This document shows, piece after piece, positions 56,333 through 64,000 of a stretch of DNA of 64,000 nt. Under the pieces are notes generated by a model. It worked only from the letters and a program-made list of their open reading frames with translations. It searched no databases and was not told where the DNA came from. Both the position numbers and the translations under genes were made by a program. The stretch's first letter is position 1, and the number at the start of each line of letters is the position of its first letter. The stretch is taken from NCBI GenBank assembly GCA_938085045.1, contig CALKGI010000028.1:62001-126000 (forward strand), read 5' to 3'. Origin of the DNA: an uncultured Alteromonadaceae bacterium. Its GTDB lineage: Bacteria > Pseudomonadota > Gammaproteobacteria > Enterobacterales > Alteromonadaceae.

Positions 56333-57961
56333 ATGGATAGGCGAAATTTCATGAAATTAAGCGGTGCTGGGTTGGGGTCGTTGATGATCCCGATCACTGG
56401 CAACGTAGTAACAGCGGCAGAATTGCTCGACAAACCCATGGATACGGCGTTTAAAAAGAAACTATCGGATATTGGACTCAATGCTGCAAAAAGCGCTGGG
56501 GCAACTTATGCCGATGTGCGTATTGGTCGATATCTTAACCAATTTGTTAATACTCGCGAAAAACGGGTGAGCAATTTGGTTAACACCGAGTCTAGTGGTA
56601 TTGGTATCAGGGTTATTGCCAATGGCACTTGGGGTTTCGCGTCTACTTCTGATATGTCTCCCGACAGCATTGCCAAAACGGCCAAACAGGCGGTTGGTGT
56701 GGCCAAAGCCAATTCTAAGTTTCAAACCGAACCGGTTAAACTCGCGCCTGTAAAAGGTGTGGGTGATGTCAGCTGGCAAACACCCATCAAGAAAAATGCG
56801 ATGGAAGTGCCCATTAAAGAAAAAGTTGAGCTTTTGTTGGGCGTTAACGCCGCTGCCATGGCTAATGGTGCGACTTACATCAGCTCGAACATGTTTTTAG
56901 TCAACGAACAAAAGTACTTTGCCTCTACCGAAGGCTCTTATATCGACCAAGATGTACACCGCATTTGGGCACCGTTTAGCGCGACTATTGTCGGCGATGC
57001 GGGCTTTAAACGCCGCTCAGGGCTAGGCAATCCGGTCGGTATGGGTTACGAATATCTTGACGGACTAGAAAAAGATAAAATTCGTGTGTCGGGCGCCAAT
57101 GTCGGTTACAAAAACTCATACGATATGATGGAAGATGCCATTGCCGCTGGTAAACAGCTTAAAGAAAAACTCAAAGCACCATCGGTTAAACCGGGTAAGT
57201 ACGACTTGGTTCTAGACCCTGCGCATTTGATGTTGACCATTCACGAATCGGTAGGCCATGCCACTGAACTCGACCGAGTGCTCGGTTACGAGGCAAACTT
57301 TGCAGGTACCAGTTTTGCCACTCTCGACAAATGGCGCAGTAAAACCTTCAAATACGGCTCAGACATCGTTAACTTATTTGCCGACAAAACTCAGGTCGGT
57401 TCGCTCGGTTATGTCGGTTATGACGATGAAGGGGTTAAAACCAAAGAATGGGATATCATCAAAGACGGCATTTTGGTGAATTACCAAGCCATTCGAGACC
57501 AAGTACACATGATTGACCAAACCGAGTCTCATGGTTGTTGTTACGCGCAAAGTTGGGCTGATGTTCAGTTTCAACGTATGTCTAACGTGTCACTTAGACC
57601 CAACAAAAAAGATATCTCGGCTGATGACGTAATAAAAGACGTTGAAAACGGCATTTATATTGCGGGACGAGGTTCGTTCTCTATCGACCAGCAGCGCTAT
57701 AACTTCCAGTTTGGCGGCCAGCTGTTTTACCGCATTGAAAATGGCAAAATTGTTGAACAGATTGAAGATGTGGCTTACCAGTCAAATACCCAAGAGTTTT
57801 GGAATCGTTGTACGGCGATGGCTGGTGAATCTGACTACCGTGTCGGCGGATCATTCTTCGACGGCAAAGGCCAGCCAATGCAGGTCAGCGCCGTATCGCA
57901 CGGTTGTCCTACAACCCGTTTCAACGACGTTAAGGTGATTAACACCAAACGTAAAGTTTAA
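56333..57961 (+). CDS. tldD: TldD-family metalloprotease with Tat signal
   Basis: TldD/TldE heterodimers are zinc proteases that cleave unfolded peptide stretches, as in microcin B17 leader removal. The 542-residue protein starts at ATG 56333 (GAGGTG upstream) with a twin-arginine signal DRRNFMKLSGAGLGSLMIP. HESVGH at 304-309 is the zinc HExxxH motif. E. coli TldD is cytoplasmic, so the Tat signal is unusual and implies an exported paralogue. It is 23 bases ahead of the TldE-like gene. Confidence 0.92.
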   Translation: MDRRNFMKLSGAGLGSLMIPITGNVVTAAELLDKPMDTAFKKKLSDIGLNAAKSAGATYADVRIGRYLNQFVNTREKRVSNLVNTESSGIGIRVIANGTWGFASTSDMSPDSIAKTAKQAVGVAKANSKFQTEPVKLAPVKGVGDVSWQTPIKKNAMEVPIKEKVELLLGVNAAAMANGATYISSNMFLVNEQKYFASTEGSYIDQDVHRIWAPFSATIVGDAGFKRRSGLGNPVGMGYEYLDGLEKDKIRVSGANVGYKNSYDMMEDAIAAGKQLKEKLKAPSVKPGKYDLVLDPAHLMLTIHESVGHATELDRVLGYEANFAGTSFATLDKWRSKTFKYGSDIVNLFADKTQVGSLGYVGYDDEGVKTKEWDIIKDGILVNYQAIRDQVHMIDQTESHGCCYAQSWADVQFQRMSNVSLRPNKKDISADDVIKDVENGIYIAGRGSFSIDQQRYNFQFGGQLFYRIENGKIVEQIEDVAYQSNTQEFWNRCTAMAGESDYRVGGSFFDGKGQPMQVSAVSHGCPTTRFNDVKVINTKRKV

Positions 57962-57984
57962 GTCAGCAATTTTAGAGGTAAATC

Positions 57985-59331
57985 ATGGCCATTCTAAGTG
58001 AAAAAAACGCCAAAAAATTATTAACCAAAGTGCTGTCTTATTCTAAGGCAGATGAATGTCAATGCACGCTAAACGGCGCCCAAAGCGGCAATATTCGTTA
58101 TGCCCGCAACACAGTGACCACCGCAGGTGAAACCTCGGATGTGACATTGGCGGTAAGCTCGTCTTTTGGCAAGCGAACCGGTGTTGCCACCATCAACGAG
58201 TTCGATAACGCTTCACTTGAAAAAGTGGTGCGTCGCTCTGAAGAGTTAGCAAAACTTGCCCCCGAAAACCCAGAACACATGCCCAACTGGGGACCACAAA
58301 AATATCTAAAAGCCAATAACTATGCCAAAAGTACCGCAATGACGAAGCCGAGTTATCGGGCAAAAGCTGCGGATCAAAGTATCACGCCATCAAAGAAAAA
58401 CGACTTAGTGTCAGCAGGCTTTTTGGATGACAACGTGTATTTCACCGCCATCATCAACAAAAAAGGTTTGTTTGCTTATAACGCCTCAACCGATGTTAAT
58501 TTCTCGGTGACCATTAAAACCAGCGATGGCAAAGGCTCTGGCTGGGTATCAAGAGACTATATTGATGTCGACAAACTCGACACCAACAAAGTGTCAAGCA
58601 TTGCTATCGACAAAGCAATTAAGTCGGCGGATGCCAAAGCGATGGAACCGGGTAAATACACGGTGATTTTAGAGCCAGATGCCAGCGTTCAGCTGCTCAC
58701 TAACATGGTGGGTTCGATGAGTCAGCGCCGCGCCGATGAAGGCCGTAGTTTTTTAAGCCGCAAGCCTGAAAAGGGCGAGAAAAATGGCAAAACCAACAAA
58801 CTCGGCGAAAAAATGTTTGATCCCAAAGTTCACATTTATTCTGATCCGCAACACCCAGAAGTTGCCACAGCACCATTTTCGGGTAGTGGCCATCGGGTAG
58901 ATAAAATTGATTGGATCAAAGGCGGTAAAATACAGAACATGTTCAACTCGGCTTTTTGGGCCAAAAAGACCGATAGTGAATATGTGCCGGGTACTTTGGC
59001 ACAAACCCAAATCATCATGGAAGGTGGCAAAGATTCACTCGAAGACATGATCAAAAGTACTCGCCGTGGCATATTGGTCACCCGCTTGTGGTATATCCGC
59101 CAAATGGACCCACAAACGTTGTTGTATACCGGCTTAACCCGTGACGGCACGTTTTATATTGAAGATGGCAAAATCAAACATCCAATCAAAAACTTCCGAT
59201 TTAACGAAAGCCCAATTGTGATGCTCAACAACATCGAAGCACTGGGTAAACCGCAAAGAACCAACGGTTGTATGATCCCACCGATGAAAATTCGCGACTT
59301 TACCTTTACCAGCTCGTCGGATGCTGTTTAA
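57985..59331 (+). CDS. TldE/PmbA-family partner protein
   Basis: A 448-residue non-catalytic partner of TldD. It shows family landmarks (ECQCTLNG, NIRYARNTVTTAGETSDVTLAV, LLTNMVGSMSQRRADEGRSF read in parts, REEGILVTRLWYIRQMDPQT as TRRGILVTRLWYIRQMD) and lacks the HExxxH motif. No signal peptide is visible, so export, if any, would be with the Tat-exported TldD subunit. It lies directly downstream of the tldD-like gene. Confidence 0.9.
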   Translation: MAILSEKNAKKLLTKVLSYSKADECQCTLNGAQSGNIRYARNTVTTAGETSDVTLAVSSSFGKRTGVATINEFDNASLEKVVRRSEELAKLAPENPEHMPNWGPQKYLKANNYAKSTAMTKPSYRAKAADQSITPSKKNDLVSAGFLDDNVYFTAIINKKGLFAYNASTDVNFSVTIKTSDGKGSGWVSRDYIDVDKLDTNKVSSIAIDKAIKSADAKAMEPGKYTVILEPDASVQLLTNMVGSMSQRRADEGRSFLSRKPEKGEKNGKTNKLGEKMFDPKVHIYSDPQHPEVATAPFSGSGHRVDKIDWIKGGKIQNMFNSAFWAKKTDSEYVPGTLAQTQIIMEGGKDSLEDMIKSTRRGILVTRLWYIRQMDPQTLLYTGLTRDGTFYIEDGKIKHPIKNFRFNESPIVMLNNIEALGKPQRTNGCMIPPMKIRDFTFTSSSDAV

Positions 59332-59345
59332 AGATAAAACCTGAA

Positions 59346-59429
59346 AAGTAGGGTGTGCTGTGCGCACCAAAAAAATTGTCATAACCATGGTTTTAAACAC
59401 GATAATGGTGCGCACGGCGCACCCTACTT
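59346..59429. repeat. REP-like palindromic element
   Basis: Twenty-four-base arms at 59346-59369 and 59406-59429 (AAGTAGGGTG... and complement) match except for two positions that give G-U wobbles in RNA. The 36-base loop contains AACCATGGTT. It lies between the tldE-like gene and the DUF4159 gene. The sequence resembles the GTAGGGTGCGC-type dispersed repeats common in proteobacteria. Confidence 0.75.
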
Positions 59430-59441
59430 ATAGGCGTAAAG

Positions 59442-60137
59442 GTGAACCGAAGAGCATTTATTCAAAGATTAATGATGGCAAGTGTGGCAGGCAGTTGTTT
59501 GCCCCGCTTGGCATTGGCGGCAGATCATGACTTCTTTTTCACCCGGCTGAGTTATGAGTCGGGAGATTGGGATGTCGACGAACGAATGCCCGCCAACTTG
59601 CTCAATTCACTGATTGAATACACCAGCATTCGGGTTGATTTAACAGAACGCATCATCCCGCTGGCAGACTCTGCGATGTTGTCGGTGCCATTTTGTTATT
59701 TGGCCGGACACCGTTTGGTGCAATTTAATGCGCAGGAAAGACAAAATTTTGAAGCCTATGTTCGAAACGGAGGCTTCGTTTTTGTTGATGATTGTAATCA
59801 CGATATCGACGGTTTATTTGCCCGTACGTTTGAACGCCAAATGGCTGAGATATTTGGCGATAAAGCACTTAAAAAAATCCCCAACAACCACCAAATCTAC
59901 TCGTCGTTTTTCTCCTTCGACGGCCCGCCAAACACCGGCGTAGAACTTAATGGCTGGGGAGATGACTTAGTACATGACTACCTTAAAGCGATTGAAATTA
60001 ACGGCCGAATTGGGGTGCTTTATTCAAACAAAGACCTTGGCTGCGAGTGGGATTATGATTTTCGTAATAAACGCTGGTTGGCTGTAGATAATACTCGATT
60101 TGGGGTTAATATCGTGGTTTATGCGATGACCGCTTGA
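59442..60137 (+). CDS. DUF4159 protein with RR-type signal peptide
   Basis: A 231-residue exported protein. The N-terminus MNRRAFIQRLMMASVAGS has a twin-arginine and a hydrophobic core, cleaved near ALAAD. The DUF4159 core (FTRLSYESGDWD, GGFVFVDDCNHDIDGLF, GVNIVVYAMT) is clear. DUF4159 is a frequent partner of MoxR-DUF58-BatA clusters. The start is GTG at 59442; an upstream ATG is not in frame with it. Confidence 0.85.
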   Translation: MNRRAFIQRLMMASVAGSCLPRLALAADHDFFFTRLSYESGDWDVDERMPANLLNSLIEYTSIRVDLTERIIPLADSAMLSVPFCYLAGHRLVQFNAQERQNFEAYVRNGGFVFVDDCNHDIDGLFARTFERQMAEIFGDKALKKIPNNHQIYSSFFSFDGPPNTGVELNGWGDDLVHDYLKAIEINGRIGVLYSNKDLGCEWDYDFRNKRWLAVDNTRFGVNIVVYAMTA

Positions 60138-60203
60138 GAGACTTAGGGGCCTCACCTTTTTTGTGCTCCTGCAAAAAAGGCATACTGTCCATCCAGGGAC
60201 ACA

Positions 60204-60360
60204 ACACGGAGACGCGGAGACACGGAGGTTCACAGAGAAAGATAAAATAAAAAGCTTGAAAAACGGAAAATAGATCTCTATAAAAAATGACTTCTTATCA
60301 TACATGTTTTAGTTTTTTGTTTTTCCTCCGTGAACCTCAGCGGCTCGGTGTCTCCGTGTG
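60204..60360. repeat. Inverted CACGGAG-type repeats
   Basis: Left arm 60204-60237 contains ACACGGAGAC, GCGGAGACACGGAGG and TTCACAGAG. Right arm 60325-60360 holds the complement (CCTCCGTGAACCT, GGTGTCTCCGTGT). The two are about 85 bases apart and resemble the repeat at 8159-8190. They fill most of the 274 bases ahead of the MoxR gene. Confidence 0.65.
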
Positions 60361-60411
60361 GAGCTCTTGACTTTCAAAGCAGCAGGTCGCCCAACACCCG
60401 TAGGGAAAAAA

Positions 60412-61410
60412 ATGACAGAACAACAAATTCAAGAAAAGCTCAGCAAGTTGAGCTGCGTCATAGACGAAGTCGGCAAGGTCATAGTAGGCCAACGAGACGT
60501 CATCGAACAACTGCTGATCAGTATGCTTGCTGGTGGTCACTGCCTGCTCGAAGGCGTGCCGGGATTGGCCAAGACTCTAATGGTCAGCACCTTGTCTCAA
60601 ACCCTTGAGTTAGATTTTCGCCGGGTGCAATTCACCCCCGACTTGATGCCAAGCGATATTGTTGGCACCGAAATTCTCGAAGAAGACCATGCCAGTGGCA
60701 AACGCTTTTTCAAATTCCAAAAAGGCCCAGTATTTTGCAACATTTTATTGGCCGACGAAATCAACAGAACACCACCAAAAACTCAAGCAGCACTGCTCGA
60801 AGCCATGCAAGAAAAGCGAGTAAGTTATGGCGGCGAAAGCTATGAATTACCCAAGCCATTTTTTGTGTTAGCCACCCAAAACCCAGTAGAGCAAGCGGGC
60901 ACTTACAGTTTGCCTGAGGCGCAACTCGACCGTTTCTTGATGTTCGTTCGAGTGGGTTATCCAAGCCGTGAAGATGAAATGGAAATACTCAATCGTACTA
61001 CTGGCAGTTGTGAAGTGGAACTGCAAACGATTCTAAACGCACAAGATATTGTTATGTTGCAACAACTGGTGCGCTCGGTTGAAGTGTCGCCACAATTACT
61101 CAGCTACATTACAGATTTGGTGCGAGCGACAAGACCAGACGAAAACAAACCAATTGAGCAAGTCAAAAAATACGTACGTTGGGGCGCAGGCCCGCGAGCC
61201 GGTCAGGCTTTAGTGCTGTGCGCCAAAGCCAAAGCGCTGCTTGATGGCCGTTACGCCATGATCATTGACGATATAAAAGCAGTAACAACCGCTGTGTTAC
61301 GTCATCGCATATTACTTAACTTTCAGGCCGAGGCTGACAATATCAGCACCGATGAAGTGGTGGCTGAGTTACTTAAAGCCGTGCCTTTGCCAAAAAGCCC
61401 GTTGGCTTAA
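60412..61410 (+). CDS. MoxR-family AAA+ ATPase
   Basis: A 332-residue cytoplasmic chaperone-like ATPase. Walker A is GVPGLAKTLM, Walker B is FCNILLADEINRTPPKTQAALLEAMQ, followed by the PFFVLATQNPVEQAGTYSLPEAQLDRF sensor region. The ATG at 60412 (AGGG upstream) is preferred to in-frame codons upstream within the repeat. MoxR proteins activate or assemble partner VWA/DUF58 proteins, and a DUF58 gene follows. Confidence 0.95.
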   Translation: MTEQQIQEKLSKLSCVIDEVGKVIVGQRDVIEQLLISMLAGGHCLLEGVPGLAKTLMVSTLSQTLELDFRRVQFTPDLMPSDIVGTEILEEDHASGKRFFKFQKGPVFCNILLADEINRTPPKTQAALLEAMQEKRVSYGGESYELPKPFFVLATQNPVEQAGTYSLPEAQLDRFLMFVRVGYPSREDEMEILNRTTGSCEVELQTILNAQDIVMLQQLVRSVEVSPQLLSYITDLVRATRPDENKPIEQVKKYVRWGAGPRAGQALVLCAKAKALLDGRYAMIIDDIKAVTTAVLRHRILLNFQAEADNISTDEVVAELLKAVPLPKSPLA

Positions 61411-61430
61411 ATTGAAGATTTAGCTTAGTC

Positions 61431-62333
61431 ATGCAAAGCCTGATAGACCCCAAAACCCTCGCCCGGGTAAAAGACATGCCATTGGTGGCCAAAACCGTTG
61501 CTGACGGTTTTTTGCATGGCCATCAGTCGAGTAATCAAAGGGGCGTAGGCATCGAATTTAGCCAATATCGAAGCTACGAACCGGGTGATCAGCCGGGGCG
61601 AATTGACTGGAAATTGTTTGCCCGTTCAGACCGTTACTTCATTCGAGAAGCCGAACGACAAAGCGACATCACAGTGTGGTTGGTGGTTGATGCCAGTGCA
61701 TCAATGAACCAAGCGTCTGAGCTGAGCCAAAAAGAAGGCTGGAATAAACTCGACTATGCCCGTCACTTGGCCGCAACCCTAGCTTACATCGGCCAAAAGC
61801 AAGGCGACAGTGTGGGTTTACTTGGACTGTCGACCGATCAACTGAGCTTTTTACCACCGGGTGCTGGCGAGCGTCATTGGCACCGCGTTATGGCTCAGCT
61901 TTATAAACTCAAAGCGGGCAGTGTTTTTCCAAACACCAATTTATTGAACCAATATACCGCTCGATTACAACGCCCAGGGTTGGTGTTTTTGCTCAGCGAC
62001 TTTTACCAGCAACACAATGAAATCAATGACTTTTTGGCTCAAGTAAGCCATAACCACAATGAAGTGTCGGCGTTGCAATTACAATCTGAGGACGAGTTAG
62101 CATTCCCCTACAAAGGCCCCATTCGCTTTAAAGACCTAGAAACCCATGAAGAAGTTTTAGTGTCGAGTAATGGCGTCAAAAAAGATTACTTTAATGCCCT
62201 TGATGAACATCAACAATCGCTCAAAGCTCAGTTGGTATCGCTTGGCGTAGATATGAGCTGCATTAATATCGACCAGCCGATGGACGAAGTGTTGTTCAAC
62301 TACCTCAAAGCCCGTCACAAGGTCGTGCGCTAA
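61431..62333 (+). CDS. DUF58 protein (VWA-like)
   Basis: A 300-residue cytoplasmic protein with the DUF58 hallmark RSYEPGDQPGRIDWKLFARSD, followed by a VWA-like DASASMN metal site near 88-94. It is the standard partner of MoxR ATPases. The stop is directly followed by the next ATG. Confidence 0.94.
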   Translation: MQSLIDPKTLARVKDMPLVAKTVADGFLHGHQSSNQRGVGIEFSQYRSYEPGDQPGRIDWKLFARSDRYFIREAERQSDITVWLVVDASASMNQASELSQKEGWNKLDYARHLAATLAYIGQKQGDSVGLLGLSTDQLSFLPPGAGERHWHRVMAQLYKLKAGSVFPNTNLLNQYTARLQRPGLVFLLSDFYQQHNEINDFLAQVSHNHNEVSALQLQSEDELAFPYKGPIRFKDLETHEEVLVSSNGVKKDYFNALDEHQQSLKAQLVSLGVDMSCINIDQPMDEVLFNYLKARHKVVR

Positions 62334-63308
62334 ATGTTGGGTGTTATTTCTATTGTCGCGCTGGTGGGATTAATCAGCCTTGCCATTCCTGTTCTTATTC
62401 ACCTGTTTAACCCGGGCAAAGGGCGCTTGGTGTGGGTGGGCAATATAAATTTGGTACGACTAGCAAAGCAAAATGCAGTGACCGAAAGGCGTATTTCTCG
62501 CTGGTTATTACTGTTGTTAAGGTTGCTGATTTTCACCCTAATCACTTTATTGTTGGCGCAAATCTATTTCAAAGGCGACATCAGTATTGGCAATAAAACG
62601 GTAGTTGTTGTTAGCCCCCAGTGGCTTGAACAGGTCAGTGAGGCGCAAAAGCAAACGGTATTGGCCAGTGGCGACCAAGTCATACAGCTTAAAGGCAAGT
62701 TCAGTCATTGGAGTGAACTGGCTCAACTCGACCAACAACAATCGAATAATGCTATTTTTGAAGTTTATACCACCGACAGTTTGGTGGGTTTTCAAAGCGC
62801 CACAAAAGCCCAGTTTAATCACAACATCAATTGGCATACCTTAGGGGGTAAAGCTGAGCAGGTTACTGAAATTAAAAAGCTAGTTGTCGTTTACTCCGAG
62901 CAAGATAATCAACATGTGTTAGCAGCGCTTGAAACCATCAAAACTCATCGATTACCGGGATTGGAAATAACCCGGCAAATGACAAAAGACAGCCAAACCG
63001 CAGATTGGATAATTCGGCTTGATGAAGCACCATTGTCTAACCAAATCAAAACCTTGATTACTGCTGGTGGACACAAAGAACCGGATTTTGCCAATCGGTT
63101 GTTAGATTTAATGACGCAGTCGTTACTCGTGACTACGTGGTTTGCGGGTTCAACCTTGTCGGATGAACAAATTGCTACCAGCCAACGCTCGGTGCCAGTA
63201 GATGAAGAGAACAACACGCCGTTGCATTCAGCTTTATTGCTGTTACTGGTTTTATGCTGGATTGGCGAAAGGTATATGGCCGAAAAAACGGATGAGGCCG
63301 AGCAATGA
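62334..63308 (+). CDS. BatA N-terminal-domain membrane protein
   Basis: A 324-residue protein with an N-terminal membrane helix (VISIVALVGLISLAIPVLIHLF) followed by NPGKGRLVWVGN, the BatA-like signature. A second helix (WLLLLLRLLIFTLITLLLAQIY) follows. The rest is likely periplasmic with one final helix (LHSALLLLLVLCWIGERY). It lacks a visible VWA MIDAS and may scaffold the MoxR/DUF58 partners. ATGA overlap with the next gene. Confidence 0.88.
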   Translation: MLGVISIVALVGLISLAIPVLIHLFNPGKGRLVWVGNINLVRLAKQNAVTERRISRWLLLLLRLLIFTLITLLLAQIYFKGDISIGNKTVVVVSPQWLEQVSEAQKQTVLASGDQVIQLKGKFSHWSELAQLDQQQSNNAIFEVYTTDSLVGFQSATKAQFNHNINWHTLGGKAEQVTEIKKLVVVYSEQDNQHVLAALETIKTHRLPGLEITRQMTKDSQTADWIIRLDEAPLSNQIKTLITAGGHKEPDFANRLLDLMTQSLLVTTWFAGSTLSDEQIATSQRSVPVDEENNTPLHSALLLLLVLCWIGERYMAEKTDEAEQ

Positions 63309-64000
63309 GCAAGCAAATATTTGCGTTGTTGTTAAGGCGCTCACGCTACACGGTTATTCTTGAAAGAGGGTTGCTGTTGCTGGCGATAATAGCGGTGTAT
63401 TGGGCCTTATATAGCGAGGTTTCTGCGTTATATTATTCTTGGTTTAGTGGTTTGTGTTTAGGGGGTATTCTCTATTTTATTGGCTTCAAAGGGCAGCAAC
63501 AATGGACCAAAATAACGCTGGTCAATCTAGCCGAGCACCTCAATCGTCATTTTGCCCAGCTTGAAGAAAGCAGCAGATTGTTGCTTGAGTCATCAACCAA
63601 CACCAGTGTATTGCAGCGACTGCAAAGGCAAAAAATAGAACAGGCATTTGCTGCACTGTATAGTCAAGGTTTGCTGGTTAAGTCTTTGCCATCAATGCGC
63701 TATAAAGCGCCGGCATTGTTAGTTTTGGTTGGTGTTATCATTCATTTTATTCCTTTAGAGAATGACGCCGAAGAGCACTTTAATCCGCCATCTTTGCAGG
63801 CGATAACTATCACAGTAACGCCCCCGGCATACACGGGGTTGCCGCAAAGCAAATTCAGCGAAGGCGATATCGAAATTATTGAAGGTTCGCAGGTTCAATG
63901 GCAATTATTGATGTCTGAGCCTAATGGTCAATATTCGTTGTTATTTGGCGAAAATAGCCTGCTCGAATTGGTTTATCAAGAGCAAAGCAATCAATATGTG
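63305..64000 (+). CDS. DUF4175-like membrane protein, cut by window edge
   Basis: 232 residues are visible. Two N-terminal hydrophobic helices (LLLLAIIAVYWALYSEVSAL, SWFSGLCLGGILYFIGF) precede a helical domain, a third helix (PALLVLVGVIIHFI), then PPAYTGL, the landmark of DUF4175/BatD-like extracytoplasmic domains. It completes the MoxR-DUF58-BatA-like cluster. The full length is not visible. Confidence 0.8.
   Translation, partial: MSKQIFALLLRRSRYTVILERGLLLLAIIAVYWALYSEVSALYYSWFSGLCLGGILYFIGFKGQQQWTKITLVNLAEHLNRHFAQLEESSRLLLESSTNTSVLQRLQRQKIEQAFAALYSQGLLVKSLPSMRYKAPALLVLVGVIIHFIPLENDAEEHFNPPSLQAITITVTPPAYTGLPQSKFSEGDIEIIEGSQVQWQLLMSEPNGQYSLLFGENSLLELVYQEQSNQYV

Noticed and set aside
1-64000. 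CRISPR arrays, tRNA or rRNA genes
   Set aside because: No regularly spaced direct repeats and no tRNA or rRNA-like segments were recognised on either strand.

Overview
The window looks like chromosomal DNA of a marine-type gammaproteobacterium, most likely an Alteromonadales relative. The support is the order pckA / hslO-hslR / gspC-N, which is typical of Alteromonadales and Vibrionales, together with a secreted M36 protease carrying a C-terminal sorting tail, a TonB-dependent receptor and moderate GC. This assignment is by gene content only. No rRNA, tRNA or CRISPR array was seen.

Region 1 (1-20.5 kb) is core genome. It holds a partial pckA, a large exported metalloprotease, the Hsp33/Hsp15 heat-shock pair, and a complete type II secretion operon gspC-D-E-F-G-H-I-J-K-L-M-N closed by a strong terminator. 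The protease at 1.6-6.4 kb and the multidomain nuclease at 23.6-26.6 kb are plausible cargo for that secretion system.

Region 2 (20.5-44 kb) is accessory. It starts with a small ORF behind a 15-C homopolymer, an orphan solute-binding protein, a 608-residue nitrilase-fold protein of unknown role, the exported nuclease and a SRAP protein. Next comes a five-gene operon: a Phd/YefM-like antitoxin gene followed by a Wadjet/MksBEFG-type condensin system in the order jetD-jetC-jetA-jetB. After it lie an unknown coiled-coil-like protein, a Uma2 nuclease, a Xre/ParS-RES toxin-antitoxin pair, two tandem 53-residue paralogues, DUF3750, FetB and GDPD genes, a Fic protein with palindromic operators, and an AbiEi/AbiEii pair.

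Region 3 (44-51.5 kb) has a four-gene minus-strand operon (glutamine synthetase-like ligase, aldehyde dehydrogenase, iron alcohol dehydrogenase, class I amidotransferase). Together these could gamma-glutamylate an amino alcohol, oxidise it twice and release the amino acid. A methyltransferase, a MITE-like inverted-repeat element and an MqsR/MqsA-like toxin-antitoxin operon follow.

Region 4 (51.5-64 kb) has an exported hydrolase and a TonB-dependent receptor divergent from a monooxygenase-nitrilase pair. It ends with an envelope cluster: Tat-exported TldD-like, TldE-like, DUF4159, MoxR ATPase, DUF58, BatA-like and a truncated DUF4175-like protein. Several REP-like hairpins and CACGGAG-type repeats lie between genes here.
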